From DATKXO01 sp035528995 (lineage in GTDB: Bacteria > Planctomycetota > Phycisphaerae > UBA1845), in assembly GCA_035528995.1 (NCBI GenBank), contig DATKXO010000069.1, positions 1-43,557 of the forward strand: DNA of 43,557 bases, read 5' to 3'. Shown in pieces: positions 8,819-17,185 of this stretch. Under the pieces are notes generated by a model that was not told the origin of the DNA, ran no database searches, and worked only from the letters and a program-made list of their open reading frames with translations. A program made the position numbers and the translations under genes. Every line of letters starts with the position of its first letter. Position 1 is the stretch's first letter.

Positions 8819-10300
8819 TCAGGGGCTCGAACCCTGAAGGTACCCGAGTATTTCGAGTTGCCGGCGTCGCTCCGGACTCAGCGGGACTTGCTCGGCCTCG
8901 AAACCGGCCGCCAGCCGGGCGTTCAGGGAAACCTGGCTTTCCAGGATCGTCAGGAGATTCCTGACCCGTATCTGCTGCTGTCCGGCCAGGTTGTTCTGTT
9001 CCAGCGGGTCCTGGGCGATGTTGTAGAGCTGGACAGTGTTGCTGGTGACGAACTTGATGAGCTTCCAGTCGCCCACGTAGACCGCCTTCTGCTCGCCGCC
9101 CAGCTTGACGCCCTCGGCAAACGCGATCACCGGGTTCGACGGCGGGCGCCCGGCGATGTACGGCGACAGAGAAGCTCCCTGCATCCCGGGCGGAGTGGGC
9201 AGGCGGAGTTGCTCCACCAGCGTCGGCAGCACGTCGATCAGCCGGATGGTCTGGAGCACCCGCTTGCCGGCCGGCAGCACGCCCGGCCAGCGCAAGATCA
9301 GCGGCACATGCAGGTCGGTGTGGTGGGTGCTCCAGCCGTGCTCCCAAAGGCCGTGCTCGCACAACGCCTCGCCGTGGTCGGCGGTGAGCATCACGTAGGC
9401 GTCGTCCCACAGGCCCATCTCCGTCAGGCCGGCCCGTAGCTGCCCGATGTAATAGTCCATCTGTCGGACGCCCGCGTTGTAGCGGGCGGCCCAGTATTCC
9501 TGAAAGCGGAACAACCGGCGATGGAGGTCCGGGTTGTCGTGGACCGTGGGCAACTGGTTCTTGAGGTAATTGAGCTCTTTGAACTCCCGATCGTTCAGAA
9601 CGCGCTTGCGCGGCATCTGCTCGACCCGGGCCAGCAGCGGATCGAGAAACTCGGGCCCGGCGTCGTACGGACCGTGACAGTCCATGTAATGCAGGTAAAC
9701 GAAGAACGGCTTGTTCGGGTCCCGCTGCCGCAGCCAGGCGAAGGCGGCATCGTTGACCACGTTGCCCGGCGTCAGGTTGTTGGCAAACGACGTGTCGAAG
9801 TGGTCGAACCCCTGGGCGAAACCGAACTCCTCGACGATGTAGGGGTTCGCCACGAAGCCGGCCGTCACGTAGCCCCGCTCGCGCAGCGCCTCGGCGATCG
9901 TCGGGAACGACTCGTCGAAGACCGCCACCTTCGGCTGCCCCTCGTGAGTCGCCCGGAACGCAGTCGCATAGTCCAGCACCTTGTGCACGCCGGGATAACG
10001 CGAGCAGAACAGCGACGCGATCGCCGGCTGCGTCCACGGTGCCTGCGTGATGGCCCGCTCGAAGGTGACACCTTCCAACGCCAGGGCGTCCTGGTTCGGC
10101 GTGTGCCCCTCGTTGTTGAAATAGATGCCCATGCTGTCGGCCCGCAGCGTGTCGATCATCACGAAGACGATGTTGGGCGTCGGGCCGGGCGGTTGCGGCT
10201 CGGCGGCCGCCTCCAGCCCGGAGTCCTTCTCGCATCCGGCCACGACACACAGAAGACAGCCCGCGATCGCGCACCATAAGGCGGTGGCGAGGCGCCCCAT
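8819..10300 (-). CDS. Sulfatase-fold lipoprotein with Thr at the nucleophile position
   Basis: A 493-residue member of the alkaline phosphatase/sulfatase superfamily. Metal-site segments are visible: NIVFVMIDTLRAD near the N-terminus, LTADHGEAL, and HTDLHVPLILRWPG downstream. At the place where true sulfatases have C/S-x-P-S-R (converted to formylglycine) this protein has WTQPAIASLFCSRYP, with Thr in the key position. That argues against a formylglycine sulfatase and for a Thr-nucleophile phosphodiesterase or phosphotransferase, as in LtaS-like proteins. The chosen ATG at 10300 gives a textbook lipoprotein signal (CLLCVVAGC). In-frame starts at 10354 (ATG) and 10360 (GTG) would add a basic extension. 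It follows xseB by 69 bases on the same strand. Location: envelope, lipid-anchored (inferred). Confidence 0.8.
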   Translation of the reverse strand: MGRLATALWCAIAGCLLCVVAGCEKDSGLEAAAEPQPPGPTPNIVFVMIDTLRADSMGIYFNNEGHTPNQDALALEGVTFERAITQAPWTQPAIASLFCSRYPGVHKVLDYATAFRATHEGQPKVAVFDESFPTIAEALRERGYVTAGFVANPYIVEEFGFAQGFDHFDTSFANNLTPGNVVNDAAFAWLRQRDPNKPFFVYLHYMDCHGPYDAGPEFLDPLLARVEQMPRKRVLNDREFKELNYLKNQLPTVHDNPDLHRRLFRFQEYWAARYNAGVRQMDYYIGQLRAGLTEMGLWDDAYVMLTADHGEALCEHGLWEHGWSTHHTDLHVPLILRWPGVLPAGKRVLQTIRLIDVLPTLVEQLRLPTPPGMQGASLSPYIAGRPPSNPVIAFAEGVKLGGEQKAVYVGDWKLIKFVTSNTVQLYNIAQDPLEQNNLAGQQQIRVRNLLTILESQVSLNARLAAGFEAEQVPLSPERRRQLEILGYLQGSSP

Positions 10301-10369
10301 TCGCCCCCGCCCTCGCGGTTCAGACAGCCGCAGCGAATACGTCGTACGTCTCATACCCACGCTGTTGTC

Positions 10370-10618
10370 CTATCCCTCGGCCTCGTCGGTCGCCTCGGTC
10401 TTGCCGGAGGTTTCCTCGTCCCCGCCCCGGTCCGGCTGAAGCTGCTCGATCCGCTGCTCCGCCCGGGTCAGGATCTTGCGGCAGTGGGCCACGAGCTTCA
10501 TCCCGTGCTCGTATTGCTTGATCGAGTCCTCCAGGCCGATCTCGCCGCGCTCGATCCGATCGGCCAGCGCTTCCAGTTCCTTGAGGGCCTCTTCAAACGA
10601 GGGTTGCTTCTGGGCCAT
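10370..10618 (-). CDS. xseB: Exodeoxyribonuclease VII small subunit
   Basis: An 82-residue helical protein containing SFEEALKELEALADRIERGE followed by LEDSIKQYEHGMKLVAHCR. This is the standard XseB sequence: a two-helix hairpin that packs along the large subunit. Exonuclease VII degrades single-stranded DNA to oligonucleotides in mismatch repair and in removal of damaged ends. The acidic C-terminal tail (from about residue 62) is not conserved. The gene starts five bases after the xseA stop on the same strand, the usual xseA-xseB arrangement, and both are surely cotranscribed. Confidence 0.95.
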   Translation of the reverse strand: MAQKQPSFEEALKELEALADRIERGEIGLEDSIKQYEHGMKLVAHCRKILTRAEQRIEQLQPDRGGDEETSGKTEATDEAEG

Positions 10619-10623
10619 GATGA

Positions 10624-12162
10624 TTACTCGAACAGTTCCAGTTGCCTGAGGTTGACCACTTCGCTCTCGAACTCCCCGTCCGTCGTCTCGGTCAGCAGGC
10701 GCGTGCCGTCGGCCACCTCCTTCACGCTCCGCACGACCCGCCGCCCACGCTTGGTCCGCGTGATGGTGAACCCACGGTTCAGTGTACTGCGATAGCTCAA
10801 AGCGGACAAACGGGCGGTTTCGCCGGCCAGTCGAACGCGAAGCGTGCTGAATCGGTGTCGTATGCCCTCAGCGAGCCGCCGCTGCACGTGAGCCAGGCGG
10901 TCGCGGCTCCGCTCCAGGCGAGGGGCCGGCCGAACCGACGATAAGGCGGCGACGGCACCGGCCAGTCTCCGTTCACCGCTGGTCAGGCGTTGCGACATCG
11001 CCTGGCTCAGCCGCTGCTGCCGCCGGGCGAGTTCGCGCTCCAGCCGCAGGAGATACGTCTGCGGCTGAATCCTCTGCAACATCCCGTCGCAGTGCCGAAT
11101 CCGCCGATGTGACCGGTGAATGCGATGGAGCAGCGCGCGCGGCATCCGTGAGCACAGCTCGTCGATGACCAGTTCCCGCTGGTGCACGGGCGCCAGCGGG
11201 TCGGCAAACGTCTTTCGCCGAAGCAAACCGGCCAGGTCCGCCCGCCCCAGCTCGAACCGGTGCCGCATCACGCGCCCCAGCAGGGCGCCGTGCCGATCAA
11301 TGGTCAGCAGCAGTTCCTCCGCGTCCGGGACCGCCAGCTCGGCCGCCGCCGTTGGCGTGGCCGCCCGCACGTCGGCCACCAGGTCGGCGATGGTCACGTC
11401 CACCTCGTGTCCGACCGCGCTGATGACCGGAATGCGGCTCGCAAAGATCGCCCGGGCCACCGCCTCCTCGTTGAATGCCCACAGGTCTTCGAGCGACCCG
11501 CCGCCACGCCCCACGATCATGACGTCGATTCCACCCAGAGCCTCTCGACGCCGGTTCAGCGATGCGATCGCGGCCGCGATCTGCTCGGCGGCCGTCGGGC
11601 CCTGCACCGCCACCGGGTACAGCAGCACCGCCGCGCACGCGTAGCGCCGCTCCAGCGTTTGCAGGATGTCGCGGACAGCCGCCCCGGTCGGCGACGTGAC
11701 CACCGCGATCCGCTCCGGATGAGGCGGCAGTGGTTTCTTGTGCTGCGTGTCAAACAGCCCCTCGCTGGACAGCTTGTCCCGCAACTGCCGGAAGGCCAGT
11801 TCCAGGGCCCCGACGCCCCGCGGCTCGAGCTTGCGGACGTAAAGCTGATACCGGCCGGCCCGATCGAAAACGTCCACGTACCCGGTGGCGATCACTTCCA
11901 GGCCGTCCGTCGGCGAGAAGGCCAGCTTCGCCGCGGCCGAGCGCCACATGACGCAGGCCAGCTCGCTGGCGTCGTCCTTCAGCGTCAGGTACAGATGCCC
12001 GCTGCTGTGGCGCTTGAAGTTGCTGATCTGCCCCACGACGTGCAGAGTGCCCGGCAGGTGCTCGGCCAGGGCGCTCTTGACCATGGCCGTTACCGCCGAA
12101 ACGCTGAGCAACGGCGGCCCGAGGCGCCCCATCGGCTCGCTGTGTCGCGGCTCTGCGCCCAT
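10624..12162 (-). CDS. xseA: Exodeoxyribonuclease VII large subunit
   Basis: Catalytic subunit of exonuclease VII, 512 residues from the ATG at 12162. An N-terminal OB-fold domain (LHVVGQISNFKRHSSGHLYLTLKD) binds single-stranded DNA. The catalytic domain follows, with IAVVTSPTGAAVRDI, the conserved IVGRGGGSLEDLWAFN and ISAVGHEVDVTIADLVAD. A long helical region then leads to a C-terminal segment with LNRGFTITR, the XseB-interaction end. It is somewhat longer than the roughly 450-residue norm, mainly in the coiled middle. An in-frame TTG at 12231 would add 23 unconserved residues, and an ATG at 12135 is also possible. xseB follows after five bases. Confidence 0.95.
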   Translation of the reverse strand: MGAEPRHSEPMGRLGPPLLSVSAVTAMVKSALAEHLPGTLHVVGQISNFKRHSSGHLYLTLKDDASELACVMWRSAAAKLAFSPTDGLEVIATGYVDVFDRAGRYQLYVRKLEPRGVGALELAFRQLRDKLSSEGLFDTQHKKPLPPHPERIAVVTSPTGAAVRDILQTLERRYACAAVLLYPVAVQGPTAAEQIAAAIASLNRRREALGGIDVMIVGRGGGSLEDLWAFNEEAVARAIFASRIPVISAVGHEVDVTIADLVADVRAATPTAAAELAVPDAEELLLTIDRHGALLGRVMRHRFELGRADLAGLLRRKTFADPLAPVHQRELVIDELCSRMPRALLHRIHRSHRRIRHCDGMLQRIQPQTYLLRLERELARRQQRLSQAMSQRLTSGERRLAGAVAALSSVRPAPRLERSRDRLAHVQRRLAEGIRHRFSTLRVRLAGETARLSALSYRSTLNRGFTITRTKRGRRVVRSVKEVADGTRLLTETTDGEFESEVVNLRQLELFE

Positions 12163-12246
12163 GAAACGTGCTTTCCCGTGCGGTTGATCCGACGGCCCTA
12201 TTGGACCGCTGAAAGCCCGGAGATGCAACAAACGATGGTGGCGCAG

Positions 12247-12293
12247 AGCAAGCCCACTGAAGGCGCCATTTCCGTCTCGCCTTTCGGCTTGCT
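12247..12293. repeat. Long imperfect hairpin between the DHOD-like gene and xseA
   Basis: AGCAAGCC at 12247-12254 pairs with GGCTTGCT at 12286-12293. Inside it GAAGGCG (12259-12265) pairs with CGCCTTTC (12278-12285, one bulged T). The loop is twelve bases. On the minus strand, the coding direction here, no T-tract follows. On the plus strand TGTGTTTTG follows, but no plus-strand gene precedes it. It could be a processing or stability element in the minus-strand message, or a barrier to antisense transcription. The pairing is seen; the function is a guess. Confidence 0.4.
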
Positions 12294-12315
12294 TGTGTTT
12301 TGACGTTTTGCCGTT

Positions 12316-13305
12316 TCAGACGTAGCTCTGAAGCGTCTTCATGTAGTTGGCCCGCTCGAAGGCGGCGGGCTCGGCGCACGATTTCTGGCTCATGCTGCCT
12401 TTCATCTGCTGGACGGATTCGTACTCGTGCTCTTCCATCCAGGCCTTCATGCCCTCGAGGATGCCCGACACCTCGCCGGGGCCTTTACGCAGCAGCACCG
12501 ACAGCATCTGCGTCACGTCCGCGCCGGCCATCAGCATCTTCAGTACGTCGTGTGCGCTGGCGATCCCACGGGCGGCGGCCAGGCTCGCCTTCACCCGGCC
12601 GTACAGAATCGCCATCCAGCGAAGCGGCAGCCGCATCTCATACGGCCCACTCAGCACCACGTTGGGAACCACTTCGAGTTGGTCCAGGTCGATGTCCGGT
12701 TGATAGAACCGGTTGAACAGCACCAGGGCGTCAGCACCGGCCTGGTCCAGTCGCTGGGCCATCGAGGCCATGGCGCTGAAGAACGGCCCCAGCTTGATCG
12801 CCACCGGGACGCGGACCGCCTTCTTGACCGCCTTGAGGATGTCCACGTAGCGGTCTTCGACCTGCGACGAGGTCAGGCTCGGGTCGGTCGCGACGAAGTA
12901 GACGTTCAGCTCCAGGGCGTCGGCGCCGGCCTCTTCGATCCGCCTGGCATACTCGGTCCATCCACCGACCGAGGCGCCGTTGAGGCTGCCGATGACCGGG
13001 ATGCCAACGGCCGCCTTGGCCTTGGCGACGTGCTCCAGGTACTCGTCAGGCCCCAGCTTGTACGCGCCGGCCTGGGGGAAATAGGTGACCGCCTCGGCGA
13101 AGCTCTCCGCCCCATGCGTGAGGTGATGCTCGAGTTCCTCCGCTTCGTGGCTGAGCTGCTCCTCGAACAGCGAGTGCAGCACGACCGCGCCCGCTCCCGC
13201 GTCCTCGAGCTGGCGGATCGTTCCGATTTCCGCGGTCAGCGGTCCGGCCGAGGCGACCAGCGGGTTCTTCAGGCTCAGTCCCATGTACGTGGTGGAAAGG
13301 TCCAT
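12316..13305 (-). CDS. Dihydroorotate dehydrogenase-like protein lacking the catalytic Cys
   Basis: A 329-residue FMN TIM-barrel protein of the class 1 dihydroorotate dehydrogenase fold: MDLSTTYMGLSLKNPLVASAG at the start, then VPVIGSLNG, VPVAIKLGPF and a C-terminal phosphate-site region. In true PyrD the active-site loop reads ELNxSCPN, with Cys (or Ser) as base. Here it is ELNVYFVATDP, with no Cys or Ser base at that position. This matches the separate group annotated as dihydroorotate-dehydrogenase-like, whose reaction is not established. No pyrimidine genes are nearby. The start at 13305 has GGAAGGA upstream and begins exactly with the first strand; an in-frame start at 13347 adds 14 unconserved residues. 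It is divergent from hemL. Confidence 0.82.
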   Translation of the reverse strand: MDLSTTYMGLSLKNPLVASAGPLTAEIGTIRQLEDAGAGAVVLHSLFEEQLSHEAEELEHHLTHGAESFAEAVTYFPQAGAYKLGPDEYLEHVAKAKAAVGIPVIGSLNGASVGGWTEYARRIEEAGADALELNVYFVATDPSLTSSQVEDRYVDILKAVKKAVRVPVAIKLGPFFSAMASMAQRLDQAGADALVLFNRFYQPDIDLDQLEVVPNVVLSGPYEMRLPLRWMAILYGRVKASLAAARGIASAHDVLKMLMAGADVTQMLSVLLRKGPGEVSGILEGMKAWMEEHEYESVQQMKGSMSQKSCAEPAAFERANYMKTLQSYV

Positions 13306-13524
13306 GGTCCGCCATCCTTCCTGTGCATACCAGCGTGTGTGGGCCACCTCGTGGCCCGACCTGATTGGCTACAGGTTAGCAAATCCCGTGCCGCACGTCC
13401 CGGTGAGGGTCGGCGTACCAGGACTGAAATCGGGCCTCCGCGACGCGCAGCCGCCGCCCGGCGCGGTCCCCAGGGGGGTCCAGATGGGGGTTGCAGGACG
13501 GTTCCGGCGGCCTATCATGTCGCC

Positions 13525-14850
13525 ATGCCTGACCGGACCGATACACAATCCACGGAAAAATCCAAGGCGGCCTACCAGGCCGCCTGCAGGCTGATGCCCG
13601 GTGGGGTCAACTCGCCCGTCCGGGCCTTCGGAGCCGTCGGTGGGACCCCGCGGTTCATCGCCAAAGGGGCGGGGGCCGTCCTCACCGACATCGACGGCAA
13701 CGACTACATCGACTACGTCGGCAGTTGGGGGCCGCTCATCCTGGGGCACGGCGACGAACGGGTCGAAGCGGCCGTCTGCAAGGCGGCCGCCAAGGGCTGC
13801 TCCTTCGGCGCGCCCACCGAACTCGAGGTCCAACTGGCCGAGCTGGTTATCTCCCGGGTCCCCTCGGTCGAGCGGGTCCGGTTCGTCAATTCCGGAACCG
13901 AGGCCACCATGAGCGCCGTCCGCCTGGCCCGCGGGTTCACCGGGCGTCACAAGGTGGTCAAGTGCGAGGGTTGCTACCACGGCCACGTAGATGCCTTGCT
14001 CGTTCAGGCCGGGTCCGGCGCCATGACCCTGGGGACGCCCTCTTCGCCGGGTGTGCCGCCGGGCACGACGGCCGATACCCTGCTCATGCCCTACAACGAT
14101 CCCGAGGCGGCCGCAACCATCTTCAAGAAGTCGGGCGACCAGATCGCGGCCGTTTTGATCGAGCCCATAGCGGGAAACATGGGCTGCGTGCCGCCCAAGG
14201 AGGGCTATCTCGAAGCCCTCCGCGAGCTGTGTGACCGGCACGACGCCCTGCTGATCTTCGACGAGGTCATGACGGGCTTTCGCGTGTCGCCCGGAGGGGC
14301 CCAGGAGTTGTTCGGAATTCGTCCCGACCTCACCTGCCTCGGCAAGATCCTGGGTGGGGGTCTGCCGGTGGCGGCCTACGGCGGGCGGCAGGACATCATG
14401 GAGAAGGTTTCGCCGGCCGGTCCGGTCTATCAGGCCGGGACGCTGTCCGGCAATCCGCTGGCTATGGCGGCCGGGGTCGCCACGCTCCAAGCCTTGGGCG
14501 AGCCCGACCTCTACGGGCAGCTCGACGAGCGAGCGGCGCAATTGGCCGACGGCATCGGAGCGGCCGCCGAAAAGGCCGGCCTGCCGATCTATCAAACCCG
14601 CGTCGGCAGCATGGGCTGTGTCTTCTTCAGCGAGCAGCCGGTGACCGATTTCCCGTCGGCCTCCAAGTGCGACACGCAGCGTTATGCCCGCTACTTTCAC
14701 GCTATGCTTGAGCGCGGCGTTTACCTGGCTCCGTCGCAGTTCGAGTGCTACTTCGTATCGACGGCCCACACGGCGGAGCAAGTCGAGCAGACGGTCTCCG
14801 CGGCCGCCGAGTCATTCGCACAGATCATGGAGGGGAACGAAGGCGGTTAA
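13525..14850 (+). CDS. hemL: Glutamate-1-semialdehyde 2,1-aminomutase
   Basis: PLP enzyme converting glutamate-1-semialdehyde to 5-aminolevulinate, the second step of the C5 tetrapyrrole route. The 441-residue product has the N-terminal MPGGVNSPVRAF, the PLP phosphate segment VNSGTEATMSAVRLAR, GCYHGHVD, the cofactor Asp in LIFDEVMTGFR, and the Schiff-base lysine K274 in LGKILGGGLPVAAYGG. The gating-loop glycines TLGTPSSPGVP are also present. The frame stays open far upstream, but homology begins only at the ATG at 13525, so that start is secure. It heads a tight run with the membrane protein (12-base gap) and the VKOR-DsbA fusion. The next gene has no obvious heme-related role. Confidence 0.96.
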   Translation: MPDRTDTQSTEKSKAAYQAACRLMPGGVNSPVRAFGAVGGTPRFIAKGAGAVLTDIDGNDYIDYVGSWGPLILGHGDERVEAAVCKAAAKGCSFGAPTELEVQLAELVISRVPSVERVRFVNSGTEATMSAVRLARGFTGRHKVVKCEGCYHGHVDALLVQAGSGAMTLGTPSSPGVPPGTTADTLLMPYNDPEAAATIFKKSGDQIAAVLIEPIAGNMGCVPPKEGYLEALRELCDRHDALLIFDEVMTGFRVSPGGAQELFGIRPDLTCLGKILGGGLPVAAYGGRQDIMEKVSPAGPVYQAGTLSGNPLAMAAGVATLQALGEPDLYGQLDERAAQLADGIGAAAEKAGLPIYQTRVGSMGCVFFSEQPVTDFPSASKCDTQRYARYFHAMLERGVYLAPSQFECYFVSTAHTAEQVEQTVSAAAESFAQIMEGNEGG

Positions 14851-14862
14851 GGAGAGCTTTCC

Positions 14863-15576
14863 ATGGCCGACCAACCGATGCCTCCCGTCTCGGGCCGGGC
14901 GCCTGCCGCCCCGGAGAACTGGCAGGATTACGCCGGAGCCATGCGCACCATCCGCGCCGCCCGGGGATTGTTCCTGCTCCTGTTGCTGCTGTCGCTGCTG
15001 ACCCACGGCACCGTCTACGCCCTGGCCCGCTGGACCCAGTTTCTGCCCGCCACCGAAGCGGTGCAGCAGGAGGTCCAGGCGCCGGCACCGGAACAGGCCC
15101 CGGGCACGATCGACCTTGAGGAGCCGGTCCAGCGGTTCGCCTGGCTGTACTACCTGGTGAAGATGCTCCTGCCGCTCAGCGAGTTCGTCGGGCAGTTGGC
15201 CTGCGGGGCCCTGCTCTTGTGCTACCTGCTCAACACCAACGTGGCCCTTCTGGGCCGACTGGGCGGTGTCAGGGGCAGTCTGTCGGCCTTCTTCTGGATG
15301 CTGGTCCTGCTGGCCCTATTGTTCCCCTGGCACCGCTGGCTGGGCGAGGCCTCCGGGCAGATGCAGGTCCCTGGAGTCTACCTGACCTTCGACGAAGTCA
15401 CGCACCTGCCGACCGAGTTCGCCGACCGGCCGGCCGAGGTGCTGCATTACGTGCGGTTCCTGGGTTATCCGTTACTCGTTCTGTTGATCGCCCTGGTGGG
15501 TGACCGCAGATACGCCAAGGGGTATCGGCTGGCCCAACGGCAGGTCGAGGCCCGCCTCCAAGTGCAGACCGTTTGA
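14863..15576 (+). CDS. Four-helix membrane protein, unknown function
   Basis: The product has 237 residues with hydrophobic segments at about 33-53, 105-128, 140-158 and 196-213. A soluble, Pro/Glu-rich loop follows the first and another stretch precedes the last. I see no catalytic motif or metal-binding cluster and do not recognise a family. AAGGAGAG lies eight bases upstream of the ATG and the gene begins 12 bases after hemL, so translation is well supported. It is followed after 52 bases by the VKOR-DsbA gene. Co-occurrence with a disulfide-forming membrane enzyme suggests an envelope function, which is only inference from position. Confidence 0.75.
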   Translation: MADQPMPPVSGRAPAAPENWQDYAGAMRTIRAARGLFLLLLLLSLLTHGTVYALARWTQFLPATEAVQQEVQAPAPEQAPGTIDLEEPVQRFAWLYYLVKMLLPLSEFVGQLACGALLLCYLLNTNVALLGRLGGVRGSLSAFFWMLVLLALLFPWHRWLGEASGQMQVPGVYLTFDEVTHLPTEFADRPAEVLHYVRFLGYPLLVLLIALVGDRRYAKGYRLAQRQVEARLQVQTV

Positions 15577-15628
15577 CTTGTAATGCCGAAACCGCCCGCG
15601 CTCGACGCCGGGGGGAAGAATACTGCCG

Positions 15629-17185
15629 ATGCGACGAACCCTGCCTGTGCTGGTCCCCACGATTCTGCTGGCCGTGGTCGGGGCCAACGTCAGCTACAAC
15701 CTCCTCTCCAAGCACCTGACCAAGAAGACCGGACTAGACTGGTTCGACAGCGTCTGCGACGGCGATGACGACCCGGACAACAAGGTCAGTTGCGACGAGG
15801 TGCTGTCCAGCGACTACGGCGTCTTTCCGCCCAAGCGGGCCGACGATCCCGAGGGCAAGTTCCGCGTCCCCGTTGCTCTGCTGGGCCTCTTCTACTTCTC
15901 GGCCCTGTCCGTCTGGTACATCTGCGTCGGCCGCCCGGATCACGCCAGGAGGCTCTACCACCTGTTTCCGCTCCTGCTGACGCTGGCCGGTGTGTGCAGT
16001 TCGGTCTTCTTCATGTACATCATGTTCACCGGCCTGGACTTCTGGTGTCCCTGGTGCCTGGTCACGCACGTGATCAACTTCCTGCTGCTGGTCGGCGTTG
16101 TGCTCCTGTGGCCGCGGCGGAAGATGAAAGTCGTTCCGGTGCAAAGCGCCGCTGACGCTGCAACAGCTCCGGAAGCCTCCCAGGCTCCCCCGGCCGCAGC
16201 CGAGTCCTCGCACTCGGTGTTTCCCGAAGTCACCGAACGACCTCTGGACCCTGCCGACCTGCCGCCCGTGCACCTGCAACATCCGACGCGCCGGCTCGCC
16301 TGGGTTACTCTGGCCACCATCCTCGCGGTGTCGGCGGCTGAATTCTACCTGGCCAGCGCGGGCACGCTCCGCGCCCAGATGGAGAGCCAGAAGTCTCAGA
16401 TCCAGAGCGCCCTGAAGGAGGTCGCCAAGGGCATGTGGGGCCTGTACCAGACGGAGCAGAAGCGCGACCTCCGCATCCGCCCGGACGACCCCATCCGTCA
16501 TGTCGCCACCGGGGGCGAGCTGCAGACCTCACTGGTAGTGTTCAGCGACTTCCGCTGTCCCCATTGCGCCCGGTTTGCCCGGACCCTGGAGGAGGAGCGG
16601 CTGCCGCTGTTCGCTGGGCATGTTCGCGTGATCTTCAAGTACTACCCCATCGAGAAGGCGTGCAACAAACACATCACCCGCGATCTCCACCCCGGCGCCT
16701 GCCGGGCTGCTCGCGCCGTCGAGGCCGCCCGCGTACTGGGTGGATCGGACGCTTTCTGGAAGGCTCACGACCGACTCTTCGGACTGCTGGCCGAGCAAAC
16801 CAAGTTCGATTATCGCGCGTTGGCTGTCGAGTGGGGCTTCGACCCCGACGAGTTCGTTCAGACGATGGATTCAGAGGCCGTCGGCATCCGGATTCAGGAG
16901 GACGTCGAACTGGCCAAGGCTGTTGGAGTCGATGCGACGCCGGCGGTCTTCCTGGCCGGTCGCCGTGTGCCGCGGATCGCGGTCTCCGAGACAGCATTCT
17001 GGCAGCAAGCCGCAAGTTCCTTGGAACGCAATATCGCACAGATCAAGGCCCAACAGGCCAAGACTCGCCAGCAGGCATCCACCCAGCCCGCACAAACCTC
17101 TGCGGGGCCTGCCGGGGCGAATCGCCAGGTGCCCAAGCCCGACAAGCCAGGAGCCGAATCTACTCCAGATAACCCAGGTCCCTGA
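15629..17185 (+). CDS. Vitamin K epoxide reductase (VKOR)-DsbA fusion, disulfide-forming membrane protein
   Basis: The product has 518 residues joining two oxidative-folding modules. Residues 1-165 form the quinone-reducing VKOR domain, with several helices, the loop cysteines C43 and C55, and the active-site pair in WCPWC (C140, C143). A Pro/Ala-rich linker and a single membrane anchor (about 223-243) follow. A periplasmic DsbA/DsbG-like thioredoxin domain comes next, with active site CPHC at 310-313 and the cis-Pro in VDATPAVFLAG. The last 50 residues are a low-complexity Gln/Pro tail. Function by family: the thioredoxin domain oxidises substrate thiols and passes electrons to VKOR and then quinone, replacing DsbA plus DsbB. 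Its last 26 bases overlap the end of the convergent gene. Confidence 0.9.
   Translation: MRRTLPVLVPTILLAVVGANVSYNLLSKHLTKKTGLDWFDSVCDGDDDPDNKVSCDEVLSSDYGVFPPKRADDPEGKFRVPVALLGLFYFSALSVWYICVGRPDHARRLYHLFPLLLTLAGVCSSVFFMYIMFTGLDFWCPWCLVTHVINFLLLVGVVLLWPRRKMKVVPVQSAADAATAPEASQAPPAAAESSHSVFPEVTERPLDPADLPPVHLQHPTRRLAWVTLATILAVSAAEFYLASAGTLRAQMESQKSQIQSALKEVAKGMWGLYQTEQKRDLRIRPDDPIRHVATGGELQTSLVVFSDFRCPHCARFARTLEEERLPLFAGHVRVIFKYYPIEKACNKHITRDLHPGACRAARAVEAARVLGGSDAFWKAHDRLFGLLAEQTKFDYRALAVEWGFDPDEFVQTMDSEAVGIRIQEDVELAKAVGVDATPAVFLAGRRVPRIAVSETAFWQQAASSLERNIAQIKAQQAKTRQQASTQPAQTSAGPAGANRQVPKPDKPGAESTPDNPGP

Noticed and set aside
12427..13524. A 366-codon N-terminal extension in frame with hemL
   Set aside because: It is antisense to the DHOD-like gene and shows no homology to aminomutases; GC-rich DNA leaves many frames open by chance.
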